Notes under the pieces: generated by a model
Databases searched by the model: none
Told to the model about the DNA's origin: nothing
Seen by the model: the letters and a program-made list of their open reading frames with translations, nothing else
Assembly (NCBI RefSeq): GCF_003581585.1
Contig: NZ_QXIR01000002.1
Span: 1 to 64,000, forward strand
DNA length: 64,000 nucleotides
Source of the DNA: Bacillus salacetis
GTDB lineage: Bacteria; Bacillota; Bacilli; Bacillales; Bacillaceae_B
Direction: 5' to 3'
Program-made: the position numbers and the translations under genes
Shown here: piece after piece, positions 27,026 through 35,695 of the stretch
How the letters are laid out: every line of letters starts with the position of its first letter
Position numbering within the stretch: position 1 is the stretch's first letter

Positions 27026-28510
27026 TTGAAAAACTTCAGTACATTAGGGATTTCTGAATCCATTGTTGAAAGACTGCAGAAAAACAATGTCACAACTCCA
27101 ACGCCCATACAGGAAAAGGCAATACCTGCAGTAATGGAACACCATGATGTTATCGCACAAGCACAGACAGGGACCGGAAAAACTCTTGCGTTCATCCTCC
27201 CGATCATCGAGAAGTTCAACTTTGAAAAGAGTAATATTCAGGCATTAATTATCACGCCTACAAGGGAACTTGCTCTTCAAATTACAGAAGAAGTACGTAA
27301 GATCATCCGGCATATTGAAGGACTTACTGTGTTACCGGTGTACGGAGGACAGGATGTAGAAAAGCAGCTCAGCAAGCTCAGAAAGAATGTGGGCATCGTG
27401 GTTGGAACACCGGGAAGAATCCTGGACCATATTGGGAGAGGGACGATTGATCTGTCAGAGCTCGATACTCTGGTCTTGGATGAAGCCGATCAAATGCTGC
27501 ATATCGGCTTTTTGAAAGAAGTGGAAATGATCATAAGGGAAACACCACGCTCAAGGCAGACGCTTCTATTTTCTGCAACAATACCTGACGAAATAAAGGC
27601 ACTTGCAAAGAAACATATGAAAAGCCCCCAATATATCAGCGTTGAACGTAAGCAGGGACCAGCCAAAACCGTTGACCAGCTAGCTGTTTTTGTAAGTGAC
27701 CGGGGCAAGCAAGCTGCACTCGTGGAAATGATTAAAGAAGGCAACCCTTATCTTGCAGTGATCTTCTGCCGTACAAAACGAAGAGTGACAAAGCTCTATG
27801 AAGATCTGGTCTCTTATGGATTTACTTGTGATGAGCTGCATGGTGACCTCTCACAGGCAAAACGGGAAAAAGTGATGAAACGCTTCAGGGATTCTGAATT
27901 CCAGCTCCTTATCGCTACCGACGTTGCTGCAAGGGGCCTTGATGTGGAGGGAGTCACTCATGTATTCAATTATGATATCCCGGAAGATGCGGATAGTTAT
28001 GTACACCGGATCGGCAGGACAGGCAGAGCTGGTGAAAAAGGCCTGGCTGTCACATTTTATTCTCCTGCTCAAAAGGATCTTATGTCACAAATTGAGAAAG
28101 AACTCAATATTAAGCTGCCGAAGAAGACTATCGGAAAAGTAACTGACCAGAAGCCCAAATCAAGATCTAAACAAGTACCTGATAAACAGACACCTGCTGG
28201 GAAAAATGCCGGTGAAAGCAGAAACGGCAGCAAGCCTAAATCAGAAGGCCGCTCCAGAAGGGCAACAGGGAAGAGGGGCCATGACTCGGAGTCCCCGCGA
28301 GGCAAAGGGAAGGCAAAAACAGGTTCAGCAAAGAAAAAGCCGCGTTCAAATATGCTTGAAGCCAAAGAAGTCAAAAGAGGATCACTTCACAAACTGGGTG
28401 ACAAAAGTGCGGCCGGCCGAAATAAAGGCAAAAGCGGAAATTCTTCATCGGGCAACCCAGCCGGCAGAAGAGGAAGAAGTTCTTCCGGAACCAAAGGAAA
28501 AAGAAAATAA
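27026..28510 (+). CDS. DEAD-box RNA helicase
   Basis: The 494-residue helicase has the Q motif near 22-28, AQTGTGKT, PTRELALQ, TPGR, DEAD, SAT, and HRIGRTGRAG. Residues from about 370 on form a long, basic, Ser/Gly/Lys-rich tail likely to bind RNA nonspecifically. The start codon is TTG at 27026 with AGCAGGGA upstream. I cannot assign it to CshA, CshB, DeaD or YfmL with confidence. It probably acts in cold-tolerance, ribosome assembly or mRNA decay. Confidence 0.92.
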   Translation: MKNFSTLGISESIVERLQKNNVTTPTPIQEKAIPAVMEHHDVIAQAQTGTGKTLAFILPIIEKFNFEKSNIQALIITPTRELALQITEEVRKIIRHIEGLTVLPVYGGQDVEKQLSKLRKNVGIVVGTPGRILDHIGRGTIDLSELDTLVLDEADQMLHIGFLKEVEMIIRETPRSRQTLLFSATIPDEIKALAKKHMKSPQYISVERKQGPAKTVDQLAVFVSDRGKQAALVEMIKEGNPYLAVIFCRTKRRVTKLYEDLVSYGFTCDELHGDLSQAKREKVMKRFRDSEFQLLIATDVAARGLDVEGVTHVFNYDIPEDADSYVHRIGRTGRAGEKGLAVTFYSPAQKDLMSQIEKELNIKLPKKTIGKVTDQKPKSRSKQVPDKQTPAGKNAGESRNGSKPKSEGRSRRATGKRGHDSESPRGKGKAKTGSAKKKPRSNMLEAKEVKRGSLHKLGDKSAAGRNKGKSGNSSSGNPAGRRGRSSSGTKGKRK

Positions 28511-28516
28511 GCTGCC

Positions 28517-28548
28517 AAAAACATAGCCTGTTCTAAGGTTATGTTTTT
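28517..28548 (+). terminator. Terminator after the DEAD-box gene
   Basis: AAAAACATAGCC pairs with GGTTATGTTTTT (one G-U), and the T-run is part of the 3' arm. Confidence 0.75.
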
Positions 28549-28640
28549 GTTGATTTCCGGGATGGATCAGGAAAAATGAATTGGTCCTCCTTTTCTGGTA
28601 AACTAGCACTCTAGAAACTCAACAGGAGCGATCATGAATC

Positions 28641-29402
28641 ATGAAATTAGTGTCTTGGAATGTGAATGGAATAAGGGCATGCGTGAAGAAAGGCTTTTTG
28701 GAATTCTTTAACGAAACCGATGCCGATATTTTTTGTATACAGGAATCAAAACTGCAAGAGGGACAGATTTCCCTTGAACTGGAAAACCACCATCAATACT
28801 GGAATTATGCCGAAAGAAAAGGATATTCAGGGACAGCTGTATTTACTAAACAGAAACCAATTTCAGTTTCCTATGGAATAGGCGGGGACGAAAGTGAACC
28901 GGAAGGCCGTTCAATCACTTTGGAATTCGATGATTTTTTCCTGCTTAATGTTTATACTCCCAATTCCAAGAGAGATCTTTCAAGACTTGAGGACAGGCTT
29001 GATTGGGAAGAACGGGTAAGAACTTACTTAATGGAACTGGATGAAGTCAAACCTGTCATCTATTGCGGTGACCTGAATGTTGCACATAATGAAATTGATC
29101 TTCGCAACCCTAAGTCTAACCATGGAAATTCGGGTTTCACCACTGAAGAAAGAGAGAAGATGGACCTTCTTTTGGAAAATGGTTTCCTGGACAGCTTCAG
29201 ACATCTTTATCCTGATAAGGAGCACTCTTACACATGGTGGTCCTACATGAGCAAGGTCAGGGAACGAAACATCGGATGGAGAATCGATTATTTCATCGTC
29301 TCTGAAAGATTAAAGGGCTCACTGAAGGATGCAGGAATGCATTCAGAAATTTTGGGAAGCGATCATTGCCCGGTATATTTGGAATTAGAAATGGAAAAAT
29401 GA
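28641..29402 (+). CDS. exoA: Exodeoxyribonuclease III / AP endonuclease
   Basis: The 253-residue enzyme of the ExoIII/APE1 family cuts at abasic sites and trims 3' ends. Motifs: LVSWNVNGIRA, IFCIQESK (metal-binding Glu), GDLNVAHNEIDL, and LGSDHCPVYL (catalytic Asp-His). Length matches B. subtilis ExoA (252). With the Fpg/Nei-type gene it is the second base-excision repair gene in the window, though not linked. Confidence 0.95.
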   Translation: MKLVSWNVNGIRACVKKGFLEFFNETDADIFCIQESKLQEGQISLELENHHQYWNYAERKGYSGTAVFTKQKPISVSYGIGGDESEPEGRSITLEFDDFFLLNVYTPNSKRDLSRLEDRLDWEERVRTYLMELDEVKPVIYCGDLNVAHNEIDLRNPKSNHGNSGFTTEEREKMDLLLENGFLDSFRHLYPDKEHSYTWWSYMSKVRERNIGWRIDYFIVSERLKGSLKDAGMHSEILGSDHCPVYLELEMEK

Positions 29403-29426
29403 TCTGTGCATGAGCACAGATCATTT
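29397..29426. terminator. Bidirectional terminator between exoA and mce
   Basis: ATGATCTGTGC pairs with GCACAGATCAT around ATGA, with A's before and T's after. It spans both stop codons of the convergent genes. Confidence 0.85.
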
Positions 29427-29840
29427 TTGTTTGGGATAATCACAGTATTCAATGATGGTTCCTTCGGTATCTGCAGGGTTAAGATAAATCAAGCGCCGCC
29501 CGTGCTTATTAGTCCGCAGTGTATCCTTTAAAGTCCGGATTCCCCGTTTTTCAAGCTCAATCAACTCTTTATCCAAATCATCTACCTCATAAGCCAGATG
29601 ATGAACTCCCTTTCCTTTCTGCCTGATGAAACGGGCAATAGGGGATGTGGTATTGTTTGTAGGGGATAGCAGTTCAAATCGGCTGCCATTAAGATCTATC
29701 ACTGCAATCTCACTTTCTACCCCTGCCGCTTCACTTCGGTAGCGATCATACAACGTACCTCCGAGTACATTCGTGTACATATGTATGCTATTGTCTAAAT
29801 CCCTTACAGCTATACCAATATGGTCAAGCTTCTTTTCCAT
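29421..29840 (-). CDS. mce: Methylmalonyl-CoA epimerase
   Basis: The 139-residue vicinal-oxygen-chelate protein has HIGIAVRDL (metal His at about 7), VHHLAYEVDD (second His) and the C-terminal Glu in GTIIEYCDY, as in methylmalonyl-CoA epimerases (YqjC-type). It interconverts the R and S epimers in propionyl-CoA metabolism. AAAGGAGAG precedes the ATG at 29840. The mutase and carboxylase genes that normally accompany it are not in view. Confidence 0.85.
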   Translation of the reverse strand: MEKKLDHIGIAVRDLDNSIHMYTNVLGGTLYDRYRSEAAGVESEIAVIDLNGSRFELLSPTNNTTSPIARFIRQKGKGVHHLAYEVDDLDKELIELEKRGIRTLKDTLRTNKHGRRLIYLNPADTEGTIIEYCDYPKQK

Positions 29841-29894
29841 ATTAACTCTCCTTTCTGTCCATTCCACTATACAATCAAAATGGGGCAAAATGAA

Positions 29895-29919
29895 GGGGAC
29901 CGCCTCGAAGGCAGTCCCC
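29895..29919 (-). terminator. Terminator of the small membrane protein gene
   Basis: GGGGACTGCCT pairs with AGGCGGTCCCC around TCG on the minus strand, followed by TTCATTTT. Confidence 0.7.
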
Positions 29920-29926
29920 AGAGAGT

Positions 29927-30130
29927 TTACCAGTGATTTTTGTGGAATAAAGCTTTGACCGCCAGATACACGATCAACAATGAGAAAACGATTACAACAA
30001 TGACTGCTAATCCGTTTAACAGCCCAATCAAGCCTGCTCCCAGGAAAGCTGCAGCAGTTGAACCCAGAACAAACAGCAGAGCCAATCCAGCAGCAACTGC
30101 TGCCAAATAAACCACCACCAAATAATACAT
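29927..30130 (-). CDS. Small two-helix membrane protein
   Basis: The 67-residue protein has two predicted membrane spans (LVVVYLAAVAAGLALLFVLG and LAVIVVIVFSLLIVYLAVKA) and a short basic tail FHKNHW. AAAGGAGGGG gives a strong ribosome site. I do not recognise the family. Confidence 0.75.
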   Translation of the reverse strand: MYYLVVVYLAAVAAGLALLFVLGSTAAAFLGAGLIGLLNGLAVIVVIVFSLLIVYLAVKALFHKNHW

Positions 30131-30315
30131 ATGGAATCCCCTCCTTTTACTATAGGAATATGAAAAGAAAAGGGAATTGCTTGGTCAAACGTCCAGGACC
30201 CGTAATTTTGATACTTTATGCCTGTTTGGGAGAAAAGAATTCCTCTCATTAAGACATGCTCAGGTAAGACAAGCATATACTGTTTTAAAGCTTGTTATTG
30301 GAAGGATAGAGACTT

Positions 30316-31242
30316 ATGAGCCTGTTTAGTGCGAAGGCAGCAGCTGCTTTATATGCGTCAATGGCTGTCTTTTTCTGGGGAGTATCTTTCGTATCTGCGA
30401 AAGTGGTCCTGGTTAAGTTGGACCCTCTCACTTTAATTGTTTTCAGATTTGGCATCGGGGCGGCTTTTTTGCTGCTGATTGTTCTTCTCACAGGTGAGAG
30501 GTTACGTTTTTCAATCAAGTATTTTCCCCACTTATTCATCCTGGCAATCCTGGGGACATTCTGCCACCAGCTTCTTCAAACAACTTCGCTTATATTCATA
30601 GATGCTTCATCGGCGGGATGGCTGATATCCATTACACCCGTTTTTACAGTCATCCTTTCCATGCTGTTCCTGCATGAAAAAATAAACTTCCGGAAGGCTG
30701 TCGGAATCATCATAGCCATCGCAGGCGTATTTATGGTCACCTCTGCCGGAACTGAAAACCGGCTTGAGTTAGGGATGAATTTCGGGTTCTTCCTTATGCT
30801 GATGAGCACCTTGAACTGGGCTGTCTATACAGTTCTGTTAAAAAGCCTGAGGATTCCTCTTCCACCAACTGTTCTCACCTTTTATATCACCTTGATCGGC
30901 TTCATTGTGAGCACCCCCTTCCTTATAAGGAACAATGGCCTGGGAGGAATACCGGCCCTGTCAGCGAATGAGTGGGGGCATCTAATTTTCCTCGGTGTAT
31001 TTGTATCTGGTACAGGCTATTGGTTCTGGGCTAAGTCTTTGGAAGTATTGCAGGCTTCCCAAGCGGGTGTCCTGATTTATCTGGAACCGATTGTCACATT
31101 TGCTGCAGCCATCGTCATCCTCCATGAAAAAGCAATGCTGATGAGTGTCGCGGGCGGACTGATCATTATTGCAGGGGTGGCTGCGGTAAACAAGAATTTT
31201 ATTAATCCATTCACTTTTCCACTATTTCGAAGCAGAAAATAA
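30316..31242 (+). CDS. EamA-family drug/metabolite transporter
   Basis: The 308-residue protein has about ten membrane spans in two EamA repeats (residues about 10-145 and 160-295), with AVFFWGVSFVSAKVVL at the first repeat and LIYLEPIVTFAAAIVILHEK at the second. It is an exporter of unknown substrate in the plasma membrane. GGAAGGATAGAG precedes the ATG; a strong terminator follows. Confidence 0.9.
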   Translation: MSLFSAKAAAALYASMAVFFWGVSFVSAKVVLVKLDPLTLIVFRFGIGAAFLLLIVLLTGERLRFSIKYFPHLFILAILGTFCHQLLQTTSLIFIDASSAGWLISITPVFTVILSMLFLHEKINFRKAVGIIIAIAGVFMVTSAGTENRLELGMNFGFFLMLMSTLNWAVYTVLLKSLRIPLPPTVLTFYITLIGFIVSTPFLIRNNGLGGIPALSANEWGHLIFLGVFVSGTGYWFWAKSLEVLQASQAGVLIYLEPIVTFAAAIVILHEKAMLMSVAGGLIIIAGVAAVNKNFINPFTFPLFRSRK

Positions 31243-31271
31243 AACCACAAGCAGCCAGCTTGTGGTTTTTG
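31242..31271 (+). terminator. Terminator after the EamA gene
   Basis: AAACCACAAGC/GCTTGTGGTTT stem followed by TTT; it begins at the stop codon. The 180 bp from here to the MITE show no gene. Confidence 0.85.
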
Positions 31272-31450
31272 GACTTGGACAAGAATTGTAGAAAAGCAGG
31301 AAGATAGTCTCAATCAGTCGGTGATCCGGACAAATATGCCTGAAAAAATCCGAATCCGGTGGTTCCGATAGTGTCCATCTCTAAAACTTGGTACTGCCAG
31401 GATTTATCTGAATTTATTCGATTCTCTTAAAAGCAGCCTTTTGATAAAGA

Positions 31451-31638
31451 GAGTGCTTTCACATATATTATTGCTTTGGGAAAAATCCCAAGTGCCGGAT
31501 TCTTCACCGGTATTCCAAAGTTTTACTCTCGAAAAAGAAGTACTTCTTTTGTTTCCTGCATAACGGGCTTTTTTCAGCTATTGCCTGGATATTATTGGAG
31601 TTCAATATTGAATAGCAATAAATTTTACAAATAGAGCC
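31451..31638 (-). mobile_element. MITE copy G (188 bp, diverged)
   Basis: It runs from GAGTGCTTTCACATATATTATTGC to GCAATAAATTTTACAAATAGAGCC and has a decayed internal palindrome. The flanks GATAAAGA and TTATAAGA match only in the last four bases, so this looks like an old copy. It abuts the TAA stop codon of the minus-strand transporter gene at 31639. Confidence 0.75.
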
Positions 31639-32955
31639 TTATAAGAAGAGCAGGCCTAAAGAAATGACTATACCACTGACAATCAGCACAATGGTACAGA
31701 AGCCCATGATATCCTTGGCTTTCAGTCCGGCAATCGCAAGGGCCGGCAATGCCCAGAATGGCTGTATCAAATTTGTCCAGGCATCCCCCCAGGCAACCGC
31801 CATTGCCGTTTTAGCCGTGGACACACCGAGTGTCTCAGCAGCTTCCAGCATGACCGGGGCCTGGACTGACCACTGGCCGCCGCCGGAAGGGACGAAAAAG
31901 TTGACGATGCCGGCACTGATGAAAGCAAAGAATGGGAAAGTGAAATCATTCGAAATGTTTACAAATCCTTCCGACATGACAGCCGCAAGGCCTGATGCTG
32001 TCATCATCCCCATGATCCCGGCATAAAAAGGGAATTGGATGATGATGCCGCTTGCGCCTTTTACCGCGTTCAGGACTGCATCAAGGAATCGTCTGGGTGT
32101 TCCATGGAACAGGATGCCCAGGAACAGGAACAAGAAGTTGACGATGTTCAAATTCAGTGCAAACCCATTATTTACGAAATAATAGATTAAGAAAGCAATA
32201 CCCAAAATCCCTGTCACCAGGGAGACGATCAGGCTGTTTTCCAACCTTTCCGCTGGAGTTTCCAATACAGCTTCCTTGCTGACGGCGGCTTCTTCTTCAA
32301 ATAGTGCCGGGTCGACGGTAACCGTTTCATGTTTAGAAGGCATCATGAAACGATTTAATATAGGAAGAATGATAAATAGCGCTATTACTATTGTCACATT
32401 GAACATTGCAAAGATCGTTTCACTAGTAGGGATAATACCGATTAAGTCCTGTGAAAAGTGACCATCTGTGGCGATGGTCAGCGGAATGGATCCTGAAAAA
32501 CCGCCATGCCAGACAATAAAGCCGCTGTAAGCGCTTGCAATTAATAGCCGGTAATCCACATTAGCGACCTTTTTGGCCAGTTCTTTGGCAAACAGGGCCC
32601 CGATGACTAGTCCGAATCCCCAATTTATCCAGCTAGCTATTATGGAGATGACTGTCACAATCACTACTGCCTGAGCAGGGGATTTGGCAGTTGATGCCAA
32701 TGCAGACAATCCTTTTCTAAAGACAGGGCTTGATGCCAGTACATAGCCAGTTACAAGGACCAGCACCATCTGCATGGAAAACTCTAGTAAGCTCCAGAAA
32801 CCACCGCCCCAATACTCGACCATATTGATTACCGAGCTGTCGGTGAAGACGAGACCTAGGATCAGCACAACGAAAGTCAAAATGACCACGAACAAAAATG
32901 GGTCAGGGAGATATCGCTGCATGATCCTGTTGAAGAATGATATTAATCTTTTCAA
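31639..32955 (-). CDS. atoE: AtoE-type short-chain fatty acid transporter
   Basis: The 438-residue membrane protein of the TIGR00366/AtoE family probably imports short-chain fatty acids. Conserved segments include PDPFLFVVILTFVV near the N terminus, WINWGFGLVIGALFAKEL, GFIVWHGGFSGSIPL, and FVPSGGGQWSVQAPVM. AAGGAGGAATTCC lies before the ATG. No atoDAB genes are next to it. The stop codon abuts MITE copy G. Confidence 0.88.
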   Translation of the reverse strand: MKRLISFFNRIMQRYLPDPFLFVVILTFVVLILGLVFTDSSVINMVEYWGGGFWSLLEFSMQMVLVLVTGYVLASSPVFRKGLSALASTAKSPAQAVVIVTVISIIASWINWGFGLVIGALFAKELAKKVANVDYRLLIASAYSGFIVWHGGFSGSIPLTIATDGHFSQDLIGIIPTSETIFAMFNVTIVIALFIILPILNRFMMPSKHETVTVDPALFEEEAAVSKEAVLETPAERLENSLIVSLVTGILGIAFLIYYFVNNGFALNLNIVNFLFLFLGILFHGTPRRFLDAVLNAVKGASGIIIQFPFYAGIMGMMTASGLAAVMSEGFVNISNDFTFPFFAFISAGIVNFFVPSGGGQWSVQAPVMLEAAETLGVSTAKTAMAVAWGDAWTNLIQPFWALPALAIAGLKAKDIMGFCTIVLIVSGIVISLGLLFL

Positions 32956-33110
32956 CGGAATTCCTCCTTCTTTTAGCAGTACATTCTAGTACCTGATACT
33001 ATTATTAAAACATTTTGAATATTCCTTGAACAGGGGAAATAGTGACATTTTATTCGTATTACCCATTTGTTTGCGATACACTTGAAGTAGAAAATGAAGT
33101 GGAGGAAAGC

Positions 33111-33887
33111 ATGGAGAACCATAATGATTCCCATTCCAGAGAAGAGAAAGAAGAAACGGAACATTTGAACGAACCTGAACTGGAAGATTTTTTATTCGAC
33201 GACGAGGAAAAACCACCTAAAAGCAGAGCCGGTATTCTGCTGACGAGGTCAATTGCTGTTTTAATCGCCTTGAGCCTTATTATCAGTATTTTGGCTGTCT
33301 GGGTAAATGTCTTTAATTTGCCGTCTTTTTCATTTCTGCCAAAGTCAAACGAGCTTTCCAAAATTGAAAATATTAAAGACTACAAAAAAGCAGTGGTGAC
33401 CATAGAAGGAAACGGAACAAAAGGAACAGGATTCAATATTTCGAAAGAAGGAAGCATTATTACAAATCATCACGTCATTGAGAGCATGTCACCGATCACT
33501 GTGATATTTCCAAATGGGGAAATAATGAGAGCAGAGATTGAGGAAGACTATCCTGACTTGGATATCGCGCTGCTTGAGGTGGAGGGTAAGGGTCTGCCTT
33601 ACCTTGAAATACAGAACGGCGGGAAGTGGAAGAAAGGGGATTCCATTTATGTTATCGGAAACCCGCTCGCATACAACCAGATTGTAATGGAAGGGGATAT
33701 TACCAAGAGCGGGGAAAGACTTTTTCTTTCGGCTCCCATAGAAAAAGGAAACAGCGGGAGCCCGGTCATTGATTCAGAAGGAAAAGTAATCGGTGTGGTT
33801 TATGCAATCACAATTCCCTCCATTGGAAGCGCAGATGACCAGGCAGGACTGGCTGTTCCTGTCGACAGGATACCAGTCCTGCCTTGA
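33111..33887 (+). CDS. Membrane-anchored trypsin-like serine protease without PDZ domain
   Basis: The 258-residue protein has an acidic cytosolic N terminus, one membrane span (about 42-67) and an external trypsin-like domain with triad H121 (NHHVIES), D151 (LDIALL) and S215 (GNSGSP). This is HtrA-like but ends before any PDZ domain. The ATG at 33111 follows GGAGGAAAGC. The gene ends base-to-base against the convergent gene. It may act in envelope stress; substrates are unknown. Confidence 0.88.
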   Translation: MENHNDSHSREEKEETEHLNEPELEDFLFDDEEKPPKSRAGILLTRSIAVLIALSLIISILAVWVNVFNLPSFSFLPKSNELSKIENIKDYKKAVVTIEGNGTKGTGFNISKEGSIITNHHVIESMSPITVIFPNGEIMRAEIEEDYPDLDIALLEVEGKGLPYLEIQNGGKWKKGDSIYVIGNPLAYNQIVMEGDITKSGERLFLSAPIEKGNSGSPVIDSEGKVIGVVYAITIPSIGSADDQAGLAVPVDRIPVLP

Positions 33888-34184
33888 TCATTTTAAGCTT
33901 TTCACCTTTTCGGAAAGAGCAAATGCAAGTTCTTCATTCCCGTAAATCTCAAATACAGCAAACAAGGAAGAAAGGGGGATCTCTTCTGATTCTTCTTTCG
34001 ACACTGTTGATGCAACCGCTTCTTTTAGAAGAGTATTCTCTTCCTGCTGCGGATAGGCGATCGAATAAACCTCCACTGGGTCAATGTCATGATTGATGCA
34101 CCACTGTGCAAAGGCCAGTATCATCATCTTTTCATCCTGCTGGTATTTTTCAATGATCTCTTTTTCTTTTGATCGGTGGTCCAT
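33888..34184 (-). CDS. Conserved small acidic protein, unknown function
   Basis: This 98-residue helical protein (KEKEIIEKYQQDEKMMILAF, then AVFEIYGNEELAFALSEKVK) has no membrane span or recognised domain. AAGGAGGAGA precedes the ATG at 34184. Its stop codon TGA abuts the protease stop with no gap and no terminator between, so transcripts of the two genes must overlap. Confidence 0.72.
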   Translation of the reverse strand: MDHRSKEKEIIEKYQQDEKMMILAFAQWCINHDIDPVEVYSIAYPQQEENTLLKEAVASTVSKEESEEIPLSSLFAVFEIYGNEELAFALSEKVKSLK

Positions 34185-34405
34185 ATGGTGTCTCCTCCTT
34201 GAGTATTAGCTCAGTTCATTGTTGTCACCCTAATAATAATAATAAATTTCACATGTTTCCCGGGAAAGCGCAGAAAGCGACAAATTATCAGAAGTTTATA
34301 CAACCTTCTTATACATCATAAATTTATAGGCATTGTTTGTCGAATAAGTGTATAATTGCGGAGGATTTACCAAAATTAATTTAAAGAGAGAGCGAAAGGA
34401 ATGCA

Positions 34406-34714
34406 GTGACTATGAATATTACCGGATATACGGTGGAAAAACTGGAGGATCCTACCGGCATCCTTACAGGCGAACGTTATGAATATCTCCTCGAAGTCGA
34501 GGTTCCTGAAGATGATGAACTTTATACGGAAGGCGGACTTTTGGTCAAAGCGATTTATGCTGTAGACGAGAATGGATCACGCATCGTTCAATATTACCTC
34601 ATGGACCGGTCTGCTGAAAACTATCTGGACTTTGAGCTGGAAGAAGACGAAGAAGAGTTGATCCGCACGTATATTGCTGACCGACATGGAGAAAACCAAC
34701 CAAAAGAAGATTGA
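34406..34714 (+). CDS. Small acidic protein, DUF6509-like
   Basis: The 102-residue protein begins (M)TMNITGYTVEKLEDPTGIL and is rich in Asp/Glu toward the C terminus. I recall this as the DUF6509 family of bacilli, unverified. The start is GTG at 34406, five nt after AAAGGA; an ATG two codons later is possible. It lies 21 nt before the next gene, so the two may be co-transcribed. Confidence 0.72.
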   Translation: MTMNITGYTVEKLEDPTGILTGERYEYLLEVEVPEDDELYTEGGLLVKAIYAVDENGSRIVQYYLMDRSAENYLDFELEEDEEELIRTYIADRHGENQPKED

Positions 34715-34735
34715 AGAATGAAAGGAGAATGCTTA

Positions 34736-35002
34736 ATGGAAAGCGTAAAAGTTGGAGAAGTGTTTACTTTGATAGGGGAAAATGATGAGGAACAGGATAT
34801 CGAGGTTCTAGCTACCCTGACACTGGAAGGTACGGATTATGCAGCAGTGGCATTTGCAGATGATGTCAGTACCGAGTCACAGGAAGACATGGACATTTTC
34901 TTTTTGAAGGTTGATTCTGAAGGAGATTTGACCGGAATTGAAAACGACGACGAGTTTGCAAAGGTGTCAACAGAGTTTGCCAAGAATATGGATGAGCTAT
35001 AA
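34736..35002 (+). CDS. DUF1292-type small acidic protein
   Basis: The 88-residue protein (GEVFTLIGENDEEQDIEVLA ... YAAVAFADD) resembles the DUF1292/YrzB family, whose role is unknown. The ATG at 34736 follows AAAGGAGAA; an upstream in-frame ATG at 34718 precedes that site and is rejected. It is followed by a hairpin. Confidence 0.78.
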   Translation: MESVKVGEVFTLIGENDEEQDIEVLATLTLEGTDYAAVAFADDVSTESQEDMDIFFLKVDSEGDLTGIENDDEFAKVSTEFAKNMDEL

Positions 35003-35009
35003 AGGCATT

Positions 35010-35029
35010 AAGTGCTTTAGCGCTTTTTG
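35010..35029 (+). terminator. Terminator after the DUF1292 gene
   Basis: AGTGCT/AGCGCT short stem (one G-U) with loop TT, then TTTTTG. Confidence 0.6.
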
Positions 35030-35035
35030 TTCTGC

Positions 35036-35128
35036 TTGAGGTTGAGAGGCATTGAATGCCCGGATTATTAAGGAAAATGAATTGAAACCCGGGTTAAAAG
35101 ATCATTAAACCTCTTAACCTTTCTTAAT
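35036..35128 (+). other. Intergenic region with nested inverted repeats
   Basis: GTTGAGAGG near 35041 can pair with CCTCTTAAC near 35111 (one G-U-type mismatch), enclosing a GCATTGAATGC hairpin and CCCGG/CCGGG arms. This could be a structured RNA or leader. The rest of the 388-bp gap up to 35390 shows no gene or recognised riboswitch. Confidence 0.3.
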
Positions 35129-35390
35129 GCGGGTCTCATTCATATTATGCAGGCAACCAAGGAATAATTAACTAGGTACAATACTGGAAACTGTCTTCCG
35201 AAGGTGTGTCCAGGATAACCTATTCCTTAACTATCACCTGAAAATAAATACCAAGAACATCAACCTGCCAAACCCAGTAGAAATGCAGTGAAATACACTT
35301 TGCATCATGAAAATCTTTTTGACGCCTTTGCTGAAACAAGGTAATTGCAGAACGTCCTTAAGCGGCCACCATCGTCAAAGGAGTCTAAAT

Positions 35391-35675
35391 ATGATCTTTA
35401 TCTTTCTTTTTCTGTTAACTGGAGCACTCTTTATAAATTTTGTTCAAAAGTATATTCTTCGCATAAAGGACCCTGACATTAAGGAACTATGGTTGGAACT
35501 TGATGAGCAGGGATGGTACAGAGAATTAAAAGCTGATCCTGAAGTTGAAGATTTCCTGGAAGTGTCCAAATTTGACGGCCTTTTGAAAGACCCCTACTAT
35601 GTTCGGAAAATCATAGACAACGAAGGCCACAGAACGGGATTCATCAATTATGTCAAACAAAAGACAGCGGAGTAA
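35391..35675 (+). CDS. Small membrane-anchored protein, unknown function
   Basis: The 94-residue protein has one N-terminal span (MIFIFLFLLTGALFINFV) and a charged cytosolic part (IKDPDIKELWLELDEQGW ... VRKIIDNEGHRTGFINYVKQ). CAAAGGAGT precedes the ATG at 35391; a longer frame upstream is unlikely. I do not recognise it. Its stop lies in a terminator shared with the convergent GH18 gene. Confidence 0.75.
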   Translation: MIFIFLFLLTGALFINFVQKYILRIKDPDIKELWLELDEQGWYRELKADPEVEDFLEVSKFDGLLKDPYYVRKIIDNEGHRTGFINYVKQKTAE

Positions 35676-35695
35676 GTTTCCGCTGTCTGTGTTTT
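35661..35695 (+). terminator. Terminator after the small membrane gene
   Basis: GACAGCGGA/TCCGCTGTC stem followed by TGTGTTTT; the 5' arm is inside the coding sequence. Confidence 0.75.
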
